From CAYNWH01 sp964400885 (lineage in GTDB: Bacteria > Patescibacteriota > Patescibacteriia > CAIXNZ01), in NCBI GenBank assembly GCA_964400885.1, contig CAYNWH010000007.1, positions 1 to 60,252 on the forward strand: a DNA stretch of 60,252 nt, written 5' to 3'. The notes beneath the pieces are model-generated. The model saw nothing but the letters and a program-made list of their open reading frames with translations, had not been told where the DNA came from and ran no database searches. Below are positions 39,399 through 47,550 of this stretch, in pieces. Each line of letters begins with the position of its first letter. Within the stretch, counting starts at the first letter, position 1. A program made the translations under genes and the position numbers.

Positions 39399-41468
39399 TC
39401 ATTCTAAATGGTCAATTAATTTATTTTTATCTAGCTTTGCTTCGAGCAAAGGAAAATCAGCCAGGCTATAATTTTCAAAAAAATTCACAGCTTCTTTTTT
39501 AGTCAAATTAATCAGCTCTAAATCATTTAAACTGGCAATTTTCAAATCAGGCAATCCAGACTGGCGCGTGCCATAAACTTCGCCTGGACCTCTGAATTTT
39601 AAATCATATTCAGCTAAAGCAAAACCATCTGCTGATTTAACTAAAGCATTTAATCTTTGGGTTGTTTTTGTGCTACTGTCATCAGTAAATAAAAAACAAT
39701 AAGACTGGTGTTCTCCCCTGCCGACTCGGCCGCGAAATTGGTGCAATTGAGCCAGGCCAAAACGTTCCGAGCCTTCAATCATCATTATTGTAGCATTAGG
39801 AATATCAATGCCAACTTCTATCACTGACGTAGATACCAAAATTTTAATTTTATTTGCCTTAAATTCTGACATTATTTTTTCTTTTTCTGCTGCTTTTAAC
39901 TTGCCATGCAATAGACCAATTTCAAATTCAGGAAAAATATTCTGATCAAGTTTTTTAAACTCTTCTTTAACTGATTTAACGCCTAATTTATCCGAAGGAT
40001 CAATTAATGGGCAAATCACAAATACCTGCTTGCCTTGATTAATTTCCTGCCTGATAAAATTATAAGCTTTTAGCCTGTCTTTTTCTGCCACTAGCCTGGT
40101 TATAATTTTTTTCCTGCCCCTCGGCATTTCTTTAATAATTGAAAGATCAAGATCACCATATAATATCAAGGCCAAAGAGCGAGGGATCGGCGTCGCTGTC
40201 ATAGAAAGAAAATGGGGCGTTTTTTTATTATTATTTTTTTCCTTAATTTTTTTACGCTGCTCTACGCCAAAACGATGCTGTTCATCAATTATAACCAAGC
40301 CCAAATTTTTATATTTAACATTATCCTGAATCAAAGCGTGCGTGCCAATAATTAAATTAATACTGCCATTTTTAATTTGTTCTAATATTTGTTTTTTATT
40401 GCTCATTGCTAACTGATCATTTTGTAATTGTTCGCTGCTAGTAAAAAGAGCAATATTAAAATTAAAATTGCTAAAAAAATCCCTTAAACTATTAAAATGC
40501 TGTTTGGCTAAAATTTCCGTCGGCGCCATTAACACTGTCTGGTAACCATTTAAAATAACATTTAAGATAGCTAAGGCAGCCACTACGGTTTTGCCAGAAC
40601 CAACATCTCCTTCCAGCAGCCTATTCATTGGTTTTTCTTTTTCCAGATCTAAAAGTATTTGCCAGGCTGATTTTTTTTGGTCAGCAGTTAAACTAAAAGG
40701 TAAAACAGCGACAAATTTTTTAATTTCTGCTTCCCTAAATTTTATTTGCGGCGCTTTAACTTTGGCTAGATAATCTTTTAACCTTTGGCTTTGTAATTGA
40801 ATCAAAAAAAACTCATTAAATTTCAAACGATAACGAGCTTTTTCTAATTTTACAAAACTAGTAGGAAAATGTATTTCCTGCAAAGCCTGGGCTATTGATA
40901 TTAATTTATTATTTTTGATAATTTCCTTGGGTAGCCATTCAGCAATCTGCCTGACTGATTTTAAAGCTATATCAATTAAAAATCGCAGCTGCTTTTGGGT
41001 TAATCTGCCTGTTAAAGAATAAATCGGCACTATTTTGCCTGTGTTTAAACCGGCTTGGCTGCTATTTTTTTCATAAGAGGGTGAAACAAATTGCAGTCCT
41101 AAATTATCAAAAGTAACACGTCCGGCAATGAAAATCTCATCGCCAGCTTTTAAATTCTTTATCAAAAACGGCTGATTGAACCAAATCACTTTAATTGACC
41201 CGGTTTCATCTTCAAGCAGAGCTTCAGTGATAGTCATTCTTTTTTTAAAACTGCGCCGATTGCTAATTAGAATTATTTTTCCTTTTATTGTCACAATCTG
41301 ATTCGGTAAAAGATCTTTTACTTTTACAACTTGGCTAAAATCATCATAACGAAAAGGAAAATAATCAATTAAATCTGAAACTCTATCAATGCCGATTTTA
41401 TGTAATAACTTAGCTGTTGTTTTCCCAACGCTAGTCAAATTTTCAACTGGCATCTCTAATAAATACAT
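39399..41468 (-). CDS. recG: ATP-dependent DNA helicase RecG
   Basis: RecG (689 aa) remodels stalled forks and Holliday junctions. An N-terminal wedge/OB domain (about 50-145, ITVTEALLEDETGSIKVIWFNQ-type) precedes the helicase core. Walker A is EGDVGSGKT (about 286-294). The DExH box is IIDEQHRFG. Motif III is SMTATPIPR. C-terminal helicase motifs are ILVSTSVIEVGID and QFRGRVGRG, and the TRB region ends GTRQSGLPDLKIASL. Complete and family-typical. Minor unusual feature: no SD; the ATG is 45 bp from the neighbouring tRNA-Arg 3' end. Confidence 0.96.
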   Translation of the reverse strand: MYLLEMPVENLTSVGKTTAKLLHKIGIDRVSDLIDYFPFRYDDFSQVVKVKDLLPNQIVTIKGKIILISNRRSFKKRMTITEALLEDETGSIKVIWFNQPFLIKNLKAGDEIFIAGRVTFDNLGLQFVSPSYEKNSSQAGLNTGKIVPIYSLTGRLTQKQLRFLIDIALKSVRQIAEWLPKEIIKNNKLISIAQALQEIHFPTSFVKLEKARYRLKFNEFFLIQLQSQRLKDYLAKVKAPQIKFREAEIKKFVAVLPFSLTADQKKSAWQILLDLEKEKPMNRLLEGDVGSGKTVVAALAILNVILNGYQTVLMAPTEILAKQHFNSLRDFFSNFNFNIALFTSSEQLQNDQLAMSNKKQILEQIKNGSINLIIGTHALIQDNVKYKNLGLVIIDEQHRFGVEQRKKIKEKNNNKKTPHFLSMTATPIPRSLALILYGDLDLSIIKEMPRGRKKIITRLVAEKDRLKAYNFIRQEINQGKQVFVICPLIDPSDKLGVKSVKEEFKKLDQNIFPEFEIGLLHGKLKAAEKEKIMSEFKANKIKILVSTSVIEVGIDIPNATIMMIEGSERFGLAQLHQFRGRVGRGEHQSYCFLFTDDSSTKTTQRLNALVKSADGFALAEYDLKFRGPGEVYGTRQSGLPDLKIASLNDLELINLTKKEAVNFFENYSLADFPLLEAKLDKNKLIDHLE

Positions 41469-41523
41469 AAAATTTTTAAATTTAAAATTCTCTTGATCAT
41501 TACTCAGTACTCACGCTGATATG

Positions 41524-41595
41524 TGCCCTCGGCAGGAATCGAACCTGCATTACGAGATCCGCAATCTCGCGTTCTATCCATTGAACTACGAGGAC
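41524..41595 (-). tRNA. tRNA-Arg (anticodon GCG)
   Basis: A 72-nt cloverleaf on the minus strand. The acceptor is GTCCTCG/CGAGGGC, D arm GTTC/GAAC, anticodon arm CGAGA-TTGCGGA-TCTCG with GCG at 34-36, T arm GCAGG-TTCGATT-CCTGC, discriminator A. CCA is not encoded. The GCG anticodon reads CGC/CGU without inosine, in place of the usual ACG. Confidence 0.92.
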
Positions 41596-41722
41596 GTGAT
41601 TTAATTTTCAATTCTCAATTTTCAGTGTTTTAAAATTTGGTTATTGATGCTTAATTATTAAGATTATAACAAAAGGAGATATCTGCTATCTCCTCTTAAA
41701 TAATATATTATTTCAAAAAATT

Positions 41723-42226
41723 TTACAACTTTAAAATTGTTTCTAACTGGTCATCAATACTTTGATATTCACGCTCAAGATCTTCATCAATATATCCTAA
41801 AAGTTTTTTTCTAATTATTAAAGGATTCATATCATTCAAAGGGATAGAAAGATCAGGGCTCAAACCTTTTAAACTGAAAAATATTTTTTTTACAACAGGA
41901 GGGCTATAAATTATGTAAAAATTTTTCATCTGGTTATATTCATAAAATTTACCGCCAACCAATATGCCCTCATCTGTTATTTTAAATTTCAATTCTTGGG
42001 GCTGGGCATAAGCTCTCAAAAAAACTATAAAAATTGCTATGATAACAATCAAGGCAAAAAGAAAATTAGCCGTAATAATACTATAAATGATTAAAGCAAT
42101 AGCTAAAACTAACATTAAAATGTACCAGCGTTTAGTTCTTTTGGGCTGAATATATTCTGGTATTTTCCACTCAAAATAAACTTCACCAATTCCGATTTCT
42201 TCTTTTTTAATTGGATCTTGAGGCAT
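41723..42226 (-). CDS. Membrane protein with PH-like C-terminal domain
   Basis: The 167-residue protein has a short N-terminus, two adjacent transmembrane helices (about 31-70) and a soluble C-terminal domain (about 75-167). The C-terminal pattern LKFKITDEGILVGGKFYEYNQMKNF is like bacterial PH-type (YdbT/DUF304-like) domains. Function unknown. It is flanked by tRNA genes, with no operon partner. Confidence is good that it is a gene, low for the domain label. Confidence 0.65.
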   Translation of the reverse strand: MPQDPIKKEEIGIGEVYFEWKIPEYIQPKRTKRWYILMLVLAIALIIYSIITANFLFALIVIIAIFIVFLRAYAQPQELKFKITDEGILVGGKFYEYNQMKNFYIIYSPPVVKKIFFSLKGLSPDLSIPLNDMNPLIIRKKLLGYIDEDLEREYQSIDDQLETILKL

Positions 42227-42316
42227 ATAATTTGTCTGTTTAAGATTGATTTACTTAATTATATTATAAATAAAAATAAAGCTTTTGGCAAATAAATCCC
42301 TTATTTTTATTAACAA

Positions 42317-42345
42317 TTGACTTTTAATGAATTTCAAGCTAAAAT
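42317..42345 (+). promoter_or_regulatory. Promoter for tRNA-Ser
   Basis: TTGACT (42317-42322), 17-base spacer, TAAAAT (42340-42345), 32 bases before the tRNA. Confidence 0.78.
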
Positions 42346-42377
42346 ATTAGATATTAGCGTAATTTAAGAAGGCTTTT

Positions 42378-42469
42378 GGAGAGGTACCCAAGAGGCTGAA
42401 GGGGCGGGTTTGCTAAACCTGTAGGTCGGTGTTTTATCCGGCGCGGGGGTTCGAATCCCCCCCTCTCCG
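42378..42469 (+). tRNA. tRNA-Ser (anticodon GCT)
   Basis: Acceptor GGAGAGG/CCTCTCC with G73; D stem CCC/GGG; anticodon loop TTGCTAA (GCT); long class II variable arm; T arm GGGGG-TTCGAAT-CCCCC. No encoded CCA. Confidence 0.95.
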
Positions 42470-42512
42470 ATCGTAACTATAACTGTGACAATGACAATAA
42501 CTATAATTTGTA
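42470..42512. repeat. TAACTATAACTGTGACAATG repeat, left flank of the four-helix ORF
   Basis: Degenerate xATAAC units; the inverse orientation (GTTATCGTTATAGTTATC) lies at 42890-42918 on the other side of the ORF. Confidence 0.6.
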
Positions 42513-42516
42513 ATTT

Positions 42517-42882
42517 ATGACATTTAGATTTCGTAATTGGCCAGTCTATAATGATGCAAGGAATTTTAGTAAAGAAGTTAATCAATTAATGAATGATTAC
42601 TTCCCGAAAGAAGAACGTTTTTTATTGACAGATCAAATCCGTAGGGCGCTTAATTCAATGATATTAAATATAGCCGAAGGAGCAAATCGTACAACCGATA
42701 AAGACACTAATAGCTTTATGAATCGCGCATTAACTTCTTTAGATGAAGTAGTTGCCGGATTAGATTGCGCTCATGACGATGGTTACATCAGCGCTGCAAC
42801 ATTTGAATTATATTTAGGCAAAGCAGAAAATATCGCTAAACAGCTCAGAGGCTTTAGTAATCATCTGCAAAAAGAAAAATAA
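42517..42882 (+). CDS. Four-helix-bundle protein (23S rRNA intervening-sequence family)
   Basis: The 121-residue protein matches the S23/TIGR02436 pattern: FRNWPVYNDARNFSKEV, then LTDQIRRALNSMILNIAEGANR, a helix with SFMNRALTSLDEV, and a last helix LGKAENIAKQLRGF. Relatives occur in 23S rRNA intervening sequences and in diversity-generating retroelements (Avd); none of these contexts is present. It sits alone between two tRNA-Ser genes, flanked by inverted GTTATAGTTATC/TAACTATAACTG-type repeats, and looks like a small insertion. Confidence 0.88.
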   Translation: MTFRFRNWPVYNDARNFSKEVNQLMNDYFPKEERFLLTDQIRRALNSMILNIAEGANRTTDKDTNSFMNRALTSLDEVVAGLDCAHDDGYISAATFELYLGKAENIAKQLRGFSNHLQKEK

Positions 42883-42889
42883 AAAGCAT

Positions 42890-42918
42890 ATTGTTATCGT
42901 TATAGTTATCAGTTATCG
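42890..42918. repeat. GTTATCGTTATAGTTATC repeat, right flank of the four-helix ORF
   Basis: Inverted partner of 42470-42512. Confidence 0.6.
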
Positions 42919-42927
42919 TCAAAATTA

Positions 42928-43014
42928 GGAAGGGTGGCAGAGCGGTCGAATGCACCGGTCTTGAAAACCGGAGCCCCGGCAACGGGGCCGTGGGTTCGAA
43001 TCCCACCCCTTCCG
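42928..43014 (+). tRNA. tRNA-Ser (anticodon TGA)
   Basis: Acceptor GGAAGGG/CCCTTCC with G73; anticodon arm CCGGT-CTTGAAA-ACCGG (TGA); variable arm GCCCCGGCAACGGGGC; T arm GTGGG-TTCGAAT-CCCAC. No encoded CCA. Confidence 0.95.
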
Positions 43015-43024
43015 TAATTCTTAA

Positions 43025-43747
43025 TTAATCTTCTCTCTGCGCGATTACTAATCCATAAATTTCTTTAAAACCATTTTTTGCTAAAACATCGGCACATTCT
43101 TTCAATGTACTACCTGTTGTTATCACATCATCTATTAAGATGATTTTTTTATTTCTGTCAGCTTGTTCGGTCTTAGTAAAAGTAAAAGCATTAGCAAGGT
43201 TAATTTTACGCTCTTGTCTTGTCAGATTAACTTGGCTAACAGTGTTAAGTTTTCTTTTTAATAGAACCTTCTTCTCAATTTTATAAAAATCGCGAAGATG
43301 ATTAGCCAATAAATCGCTTTGATTAAAACCTCGTTCTAAATAACGTTTTTTATGCAATGGTACAGCCACGAACCAGGTATTCTGGCTATTAATATTTAAA
43401 TACCTAAAAACTTCCTTTTCTTTTAAATAGTTGATAATCAAACTGGCCAAAATCCGGCTAATTTCTTCAACATATTTATATTTCAAATTATGAATCAAGG
43501 CTTGTAAAATCTCGTTATTATAATCAGCCGCCACCCAAATATTTAATAGCTGAGATTCTTTTTGGCAATCCGGGCAGATTTGAGACAAAAAAAACTCTTT
43601 ATGACAAAGAGCACAACAATCTTTTTGATTCAAATCAATTTTAGCAAAGCATTGCTGGCATAAATAATCCCCTTCTTGCCCGCAACTCACACATTCTTTT
43701 GGAAAAACTAAATCTATGAACCAATCTTTTAATTTTAAAATATCCAT
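43025..43747 (-). CDS. comF: ComF family phosphoribosyltransferase-like protein
   Basis: This 240-residue protein has two N-terminal zinc-binding CxxC pairs (CVSCGQEGDYLCQQC and CCALCHKEFFL....CPDCQ, about 18-60). The C-terminal phosphoribosyltransferase-type PRPP loop is KIILIDDVITTGSTLKE. ComF proteins are needed for natural transformation, linking imported DNA to recombination. It is the last gene of the secretion-like array (31 bp after the VirB8-like gene), and radA, recG and mpg are within 7 kb. That hints at DNA uptake but does not prove it. Confidence 0.9.
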   Translation of the reverse strand: MDILKLKDWFIDLVFPKECVSCGQEGDYLCQQCFAKIDLNQKDCCALCHKEFFLSQICPDCQKESQLLNIWVAADYNNEILQALIHNLKYKYVEEISRILASLIINYLKEKEVFRYLNINSQNTWFVAVPLHKKRYLERGFNQSDLLANHLRDFYKIEKKVLLKRKLNTVSQVNLTRQERKINLANAFTFTKTEQADRNKKIILIDDVITTGSTLKECADVLAKNGFKEIYGLVIAQRED

Positions 43748-43778
43748 GGCCTTAATGCCTAATAACTAATGCCTGAAA

Positions 43779-44438
43779 TTATTGCCAAAAAGCGCCATCA
43801 ACTTTCCAGGCATCGTTTTGTTTAACTAAGTTTAAAATTATATCCTGATAAAAAATGCGCGGATTATTAATATCATTTTTAAATTCTTGTCTCTGAGTTT
43901 TTATTCTTATTTCTGCTTTGCCTGCTCCTTCATCTAAATTTAAAACCTCGCTGGAAATTGCTTTTGTTTCCAACGCATAATAAATATCTATATTGGGATT
44001 TTGTTTCTGCAACTCTGCTTTATATGTTTGCTGCACCCAATTACTCATGGAATTTGTCATAAAACTATCAAGATCATCTAAATTGGTATAATTACTTTGG
44101 TTGGAATAACTGCCAAATCTTTCAGCAAAAGCTTGGGCCACAAATAAAACATTGGCTTGCTTTTGCTGCTCTATTTCTGGAGCTGCAGCTCCGCCCAAAT
44201 CCGCTAAGACTTCGGAATCTGGATTATTAAAAGTATTTGGCATCACAGTCTGTCCTACTGGTAAAACTGGAACTTGATTTAAATTAGTATTAGCATTAAC
44301 CAAGCTCGGTGGCGGCGCTTTAAAATAAACCAAAGCTAAGTAAATTAGTGCTGCAATTATTAAAAGTAATAATAATAATAAAATTAGCCAAATTAATCGC
44401 TTACTTTTTGTTAATTTCTGTTTTGTTTTTTCAGCCAT
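43779..44438 (-). CDS. VirB8/TcpC-like single-pass membrane protein (by layout)
   Basis: The 219-residue protein has a basic cytoplasmic tail, one very hydrophobic helix (about 14-39, rich in Leu/Ile), a polar linker (about 42-85) and a C-terminal domain (about 95-219). The C-terminal domain ends YQDIILNLVKQNDAWKVDGAFW, the NTF2-like ending typical of VirB8, TrbF and TcpC assembly factors. Sequence similarity to these families was not tested. Its position directly after the VirB4-like ATPase fits that role. Confidence 0.6.
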   Translation of the reverse strand: MAEKTKQKLTKSKRLIWLILLLLLLLIIAALIYLALVYFKAPPPSLVNANTNLNQVPVLPVGQTVMPNTFNNPDSEVLADLGGAAAPEIEQQKQANVLFVAQAFAERFGSYSNQSNYTNLDDLDSFMTNSMSNWVQQTYKAELQKQNPNIDIYYALETKAISSEVLNLDEGAGKAEIRIKTQRQEFKNDINNPRIFYQDIILNLVKQNDAWKVDGAFWQ

Positions 44439-44475
44439 AAAATTTGCTAGTTATTATAAAATTTAAATTAAATAT

Positions 44476-46407
44476 TTATATCGGGATTTCTTCTACTCCG
44501 GCTGGCTTGGCTTGATCGGGCTGATTTTCGCTCTTCTCTGCTTCTTCTTCAAATTCTTTCTTCGCTGCTTCAATCTCTAAAAGCTGCCTAGGATCGCTGG
44601 TAATTAACTGATCTTCACTATAAGAAGCAACGACTTTAATTGCAGCATGTTTTCTGCCGGCAAAAAAGATACCCTCGCCTACGCCGCCTTCTAAAAGCAG
44701 ATATTTTTCTCCTTCTGTTAATAAAAAGATTTTTTGGATAGTGTCAATTGCCGCCGGGGATTGTCTTAAAAGCAATTGTAAAGCTGAATTAGTGACAATC
44801 GCCTTGCCATAGGGATTATTTAAGAAATCATTTACATCCTGGGTAATGGTAGTTACGCCCAAATAATATTTTCTGCATCTTTTTACTAAGGCATAAATAA
44901 ATTTAGCCGAGTCTTCCTGGGTCATCAGCCACCAAGCTTCATCAATGACTAAAATCCTTTTTTTAACTTCTGAGCGAACCACATTCCAGATATAATTAAC
45001 AATGCTGTAAATAGCAATAGGACGCAATTCATCTTCCAAATCCCTAACGCTAAAAGTCACCAATTGATTTTTGACATCAACATTAGTTGGTTTATTAAAT
45101 AAGCCGGCAAAAGTTCCTTCTGTATATTTCTTTAATCTCAAGCTCAAACTTTCTGCGCCTTCCATGCCTGCTAAAATATTCTGCAAATCTTGCATAACAG
45201 GCGGCTCAATTACTGCCAAGTCTGATTCCGGCGTAATATCTTTGCTGGCATAAGTTTCTAATAATGCGCGGTCTAAAATTGTATCTTCCTCTATTGATAA
45301 TTTACCCAGCATAATGCGCAATAAACCTTTCAAAGTAATAACTGCGCTGCGGATAATATCTTCGGTTGACGCATCGCCAATTGCTCTGGGCAAATCAAAT
45401 GGATTAATTTTATTTTTGGAAGCTAAGGAGATATCAATATATGTACCATTAACTGCTTCTGACAAATGGAGATATTCTCTTTCTGGATCAATAATAATAA
45501 CATCAGTACCTAACATTAAACTTCTTAAAACTTCTAATTTAATAGTATAACTTTTGCCAGCGCCTGAAGTCGCAAAAACTACAGAATTAGCATTTTGCAA
45601 AGAAAAACGATCAAAAAGGATTAAACTATTATTATGCCGATTTATGCCATATAAAATGCCGTTGTCCGAGGTTAATTCCGATGAAATAAAAGGAAAAGAA
45701 GAAGCAACGGGTGAGGTATTCATATTAAAAGAAACTAATAACTCATCAATGCCCAGGGGCAAAGTTGATTTGAATCCCTGCTCTGCCTGGTACAGCACCT
45801 TTTTGCTATAAATTAATTTGCCGCCAAAGATTGATTCAATTTCCGAAGTAAATTTATCTAGTTCTTCCAAACTATTAGCATAAATACTCGCATACAGAGC
45901 AAATTGGAAAAATTTTTCAATGCCTTGAGTTAATTCATCCCTTAATTTTTCCATATCCCGCAAGGCTGTCTCTAAAATCGGGTCGCGCGGCGCGCCTTTT
46001 TCAATATCTGACATTAATTGAGCCTGCAGATTGCCGACTCTCTTTTTCAGCTGTTTCAAAATTATTTCCGCTTTGACCGGATAAAAAAACATTGAGACAT
46101 CCAGAGTCTTGCTTAAATTTATTATAGGCGTAAACCAGCCAACGCTTATATAGCGCGGGTAATTCAAGACAAAAAGGGTTCTAATAAAAGTATCGCCTAA
46201 GACCAGATATGTAGGCTTAACTTCAAAAGCCGCCGGCGCAATTAAATCCTTAATATCAATTACGCCTTTGCGGTAAATTCTTTCTTCTTCCAGCGTAATT
46301 TGCTCTGCTTTAGCTGCTGCTTCTTCCTGAGCTTTTTTTTGGGCTGCTGTCAATTCTGCTGGCAGTGCTTCTTGTTTTGATGATTTTTGGGTAATGTCTA
46401 ATGCCAT
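44476..46407 (-). CDS. VirB4/TraC-like type IV secretion ATPase
   Basis: The 643-residue protein has a charged N-terminus (about 1-45), a VirB4 N-terminal domain (about 50-240) and a RecA-like ATPase. Walker A is ATSGAGKSY (279-287), followed by the VirB4-typical DVIIIDPEREY (302-312). Walker B is KRILVIDEAWWLM (483-495), and TTITQDVNDFL (519-529) is the sensor motif. This is the conserved motor of type IV secretion and conjugation systems and should sit at the cytoplasmic membrane. It is 12 bp downstream of a separate TraC N-domain gene. The C-terminal tail is acidic and probably disordered. Confidence 0.9.
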   Translation of the reverse strand: MALDITQKSSKQEALPAELTAAQKKAQEEAAAKAEQITLEEERIYRKGVIDIKDLIAPAAFEVKPTYLVLGDTFIRTLFVLNYPRYISVGWFTPIINLSKTLDVSMFFYPVKAEIILKQLKKRVGNLQAQLMSDIEKGAPRDPILETALRDMEKLRDELTQGIEKFFQFALYASIYANSLEELDKFTSEIESIFGGKLIYSKKVLYQAEQGFKSTLPLGIDELLVSFNMNTSPVASSFPFISSELTSDNGILYGINRHNNSLILFDRFSLQNANSVVFATSGAGKSYTIKLEVLRSLMLGTDVIIIDPEREYLHLSEAVNGTYIDISLASKNKINPFDLPRAIGDASTEDIIRSAVITLKGLLRIMLGKLSIEEDTILDRALLETYASKDITPESDLAVIEPPVMQDLQNILAGMEGAESLSLRLKKYTEGTFAGLFNKPTNVDVKNQLVTFSVRDLEDELRPIAIYSIVNYIWNVVRSEVKKRILVIDEAWWLMTQEDSAKFIYALVKRCRKYYLGVTTITQDVNDFLNNPYGKAIVTNSALQLLLRQSPAAIDTIQKIFLLTEGEKYLLLEGGVGEGIFFAGRKHAAIKVVASYSEDQLITSDPRQLLEIEAAKKEFEEEAEKSENQPDQAKPAGVEEIPI

Positions 46408-46419
46408 AATACAAAATTT

Positions 46420-47079
46420 TTATTTTTCTATGCCTAATTGGCTAATATCTTTTAATCTTTGATTTTGGGAAGTCTTAGGGTTATAAGCATTATAAAGAAG
46501 TTCTATTAAGCCCTGAGTATCTAAAACCACAGTATCCAAACCCATGCCTTTTAAATTTGCCTCTATATTAGAGACAATTAAGCCCAATTCCTGCTTATAT
46601 TCTAAAAATCTTTCCCTCTTTATTTTTATTAATTTGCCCGGGGAAAATGCTTCTTTTAGCCTGTCAAAAAAATTCTTAGATTTGGAGCCTAAAGGATTAA
46701 AAGGCACAACAATAAAAAACCTTTTAGTCATTATTTCGCCAATTTCGACCAGCTCATTAATATAATCAATGTAGCCAATAATCTGCATCCTTAATAATTC
46801 ATTGGTTTGTTTTTTTTGAGCATCTCTTAATCTTCTTAAATAATTGTCAATATCTAAGCGTCTAGACTGTATGACTATTTGTAATGGATGCTCTAAAGCA
46901 TTTAGAAATTCCATATAGCCGCTAATTAAAGCTTTTTGTTCATCATCGGATTTTAAAGCAAAATTAACGCTTGAGCATAAAATTACTGCTCTTAAAGTGC
47001 CGTCCTTTAAAAGGATAGTATCTTCCCTAATTTCCGCAATATCCAAATATTTTTGGGTTGAAGGTTGCGTTACAGCCAT
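46420..47079 (-). CDS. TraC/VirB4 N-terminal-domain-like protein without ATPase
   Basis: The 219-residue protein starts MAVTQPSTQKYLDIAEIRED. It resembles the N-terminal region of TraC-type conjugation ATPases (ILLKDGTLRAVILCSSVNFAL, ALEHPLQIVIQSRRLDIDNYL, TKRFFIVVPFNP), but it stops before any P-loop. It is encoded between PrgI and the ATPase gene, whose own N-domain is also present, so it is a dedicated accessory subunit rather than a truncated half. Probable role: docking of the ATPase to the PrgI/TrbL membrane complex. Confidence 0.78.
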   Translation of the reverse strand: MAVTQPSTQKYLDIAEIREDTILLKDGTLRAVILCSSVNFALKSDDEQKALISGYMEFLNALEHPLQIVIQSRRLDIDNYLRRLRDAQKKQTNELLRMQIIGYIDYINELVEIGEIMTKRFFIVVPFNPLGSKSKNFFDRLKEAFSPGKLIKIKRERFLEYKQELGLIVSNIEANLKGMGLDTVVLDTQGLIELLYNAYNPKTSQNQRLKDISQLGIEK

Positions 47080-47126
47080 AGATATTAATATTAGTGATTA
47101 TTAGTGATTAAAAATTAGCGGTTTAG

Positions 47127-47546
47127 CTATTCCTCTTTATAAACTCCGCCTGTATTTACTACCAAAGACAAAGAAGTCAATCTTGATTCAGGAATAGGCG
47201 GCTTGGCAATAAATTCTTTTTTAACTTCTGCCTTTTCTACTGGCGGCAAGGAGGTTATTTCTTCTTTCTGCCAAATCCGCAATCTGGGACGCCTAAAGGT
47301 CTGAACAATATTTAAAAAGAAAAAATGGAAAGGCATGCCATTGACTCTGAAAAAAGCCACAATGCCAAAAATCGCTGTTACTATCAAAGCAATGATGGCA
47401 AAAGTATTAAAATAAAATATTTTATAAAAAATAAAATCCAGCATACCAGCCACCATCATTATCAAAAACTGCCTGGTAGTTATCGGACCGATAATTTTGG
47501 TCTCAACATCAAGAAATTGTGGGACTGAAAACTGTTCAAATGCCAT
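47127..47546 (-). CDS. PrgI family membrane protein
   Basis: The 139-residue protein has the PrgI layout: FSVPQFLDVETKIIGPITTRQFL (about 5-27), two close transmembrane helices (about 28-46 and 50-66) and GMPFHFFFLNIVQTFRRPRLRIWQ. PrgI occurs beside VirB4 in Gram-positive and CPR type IV secretion loci, where it is thought to play the VirB3 role. It is 4 bp from the preceding coiled-coil gene. The last about 40 residues are variable. Confidence 0.85.
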   Translation of the reverse strand: MAFEQFSVPQFLDVETKIIGPITTRQFLIMMVAGMLDFIFYKIFYFNTFAIIALIVTAIFGIVAFFRVNGMPFHFFFLNIVQTFRRPRLRIWQKEEITSLPPVEKAEVKKEFIAKPPIPESRLTSLSLVVNTGGVYKEE

Positions 47547-47550
47547 ATCT

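Noticed and set aside
44476..47079. Frameshift splitting a single VirB4 gene
   Set aside because: The downstream ATPase has its own complete N-terminal domain and start, and the upstream protein ends cleanly 12 bp before it.
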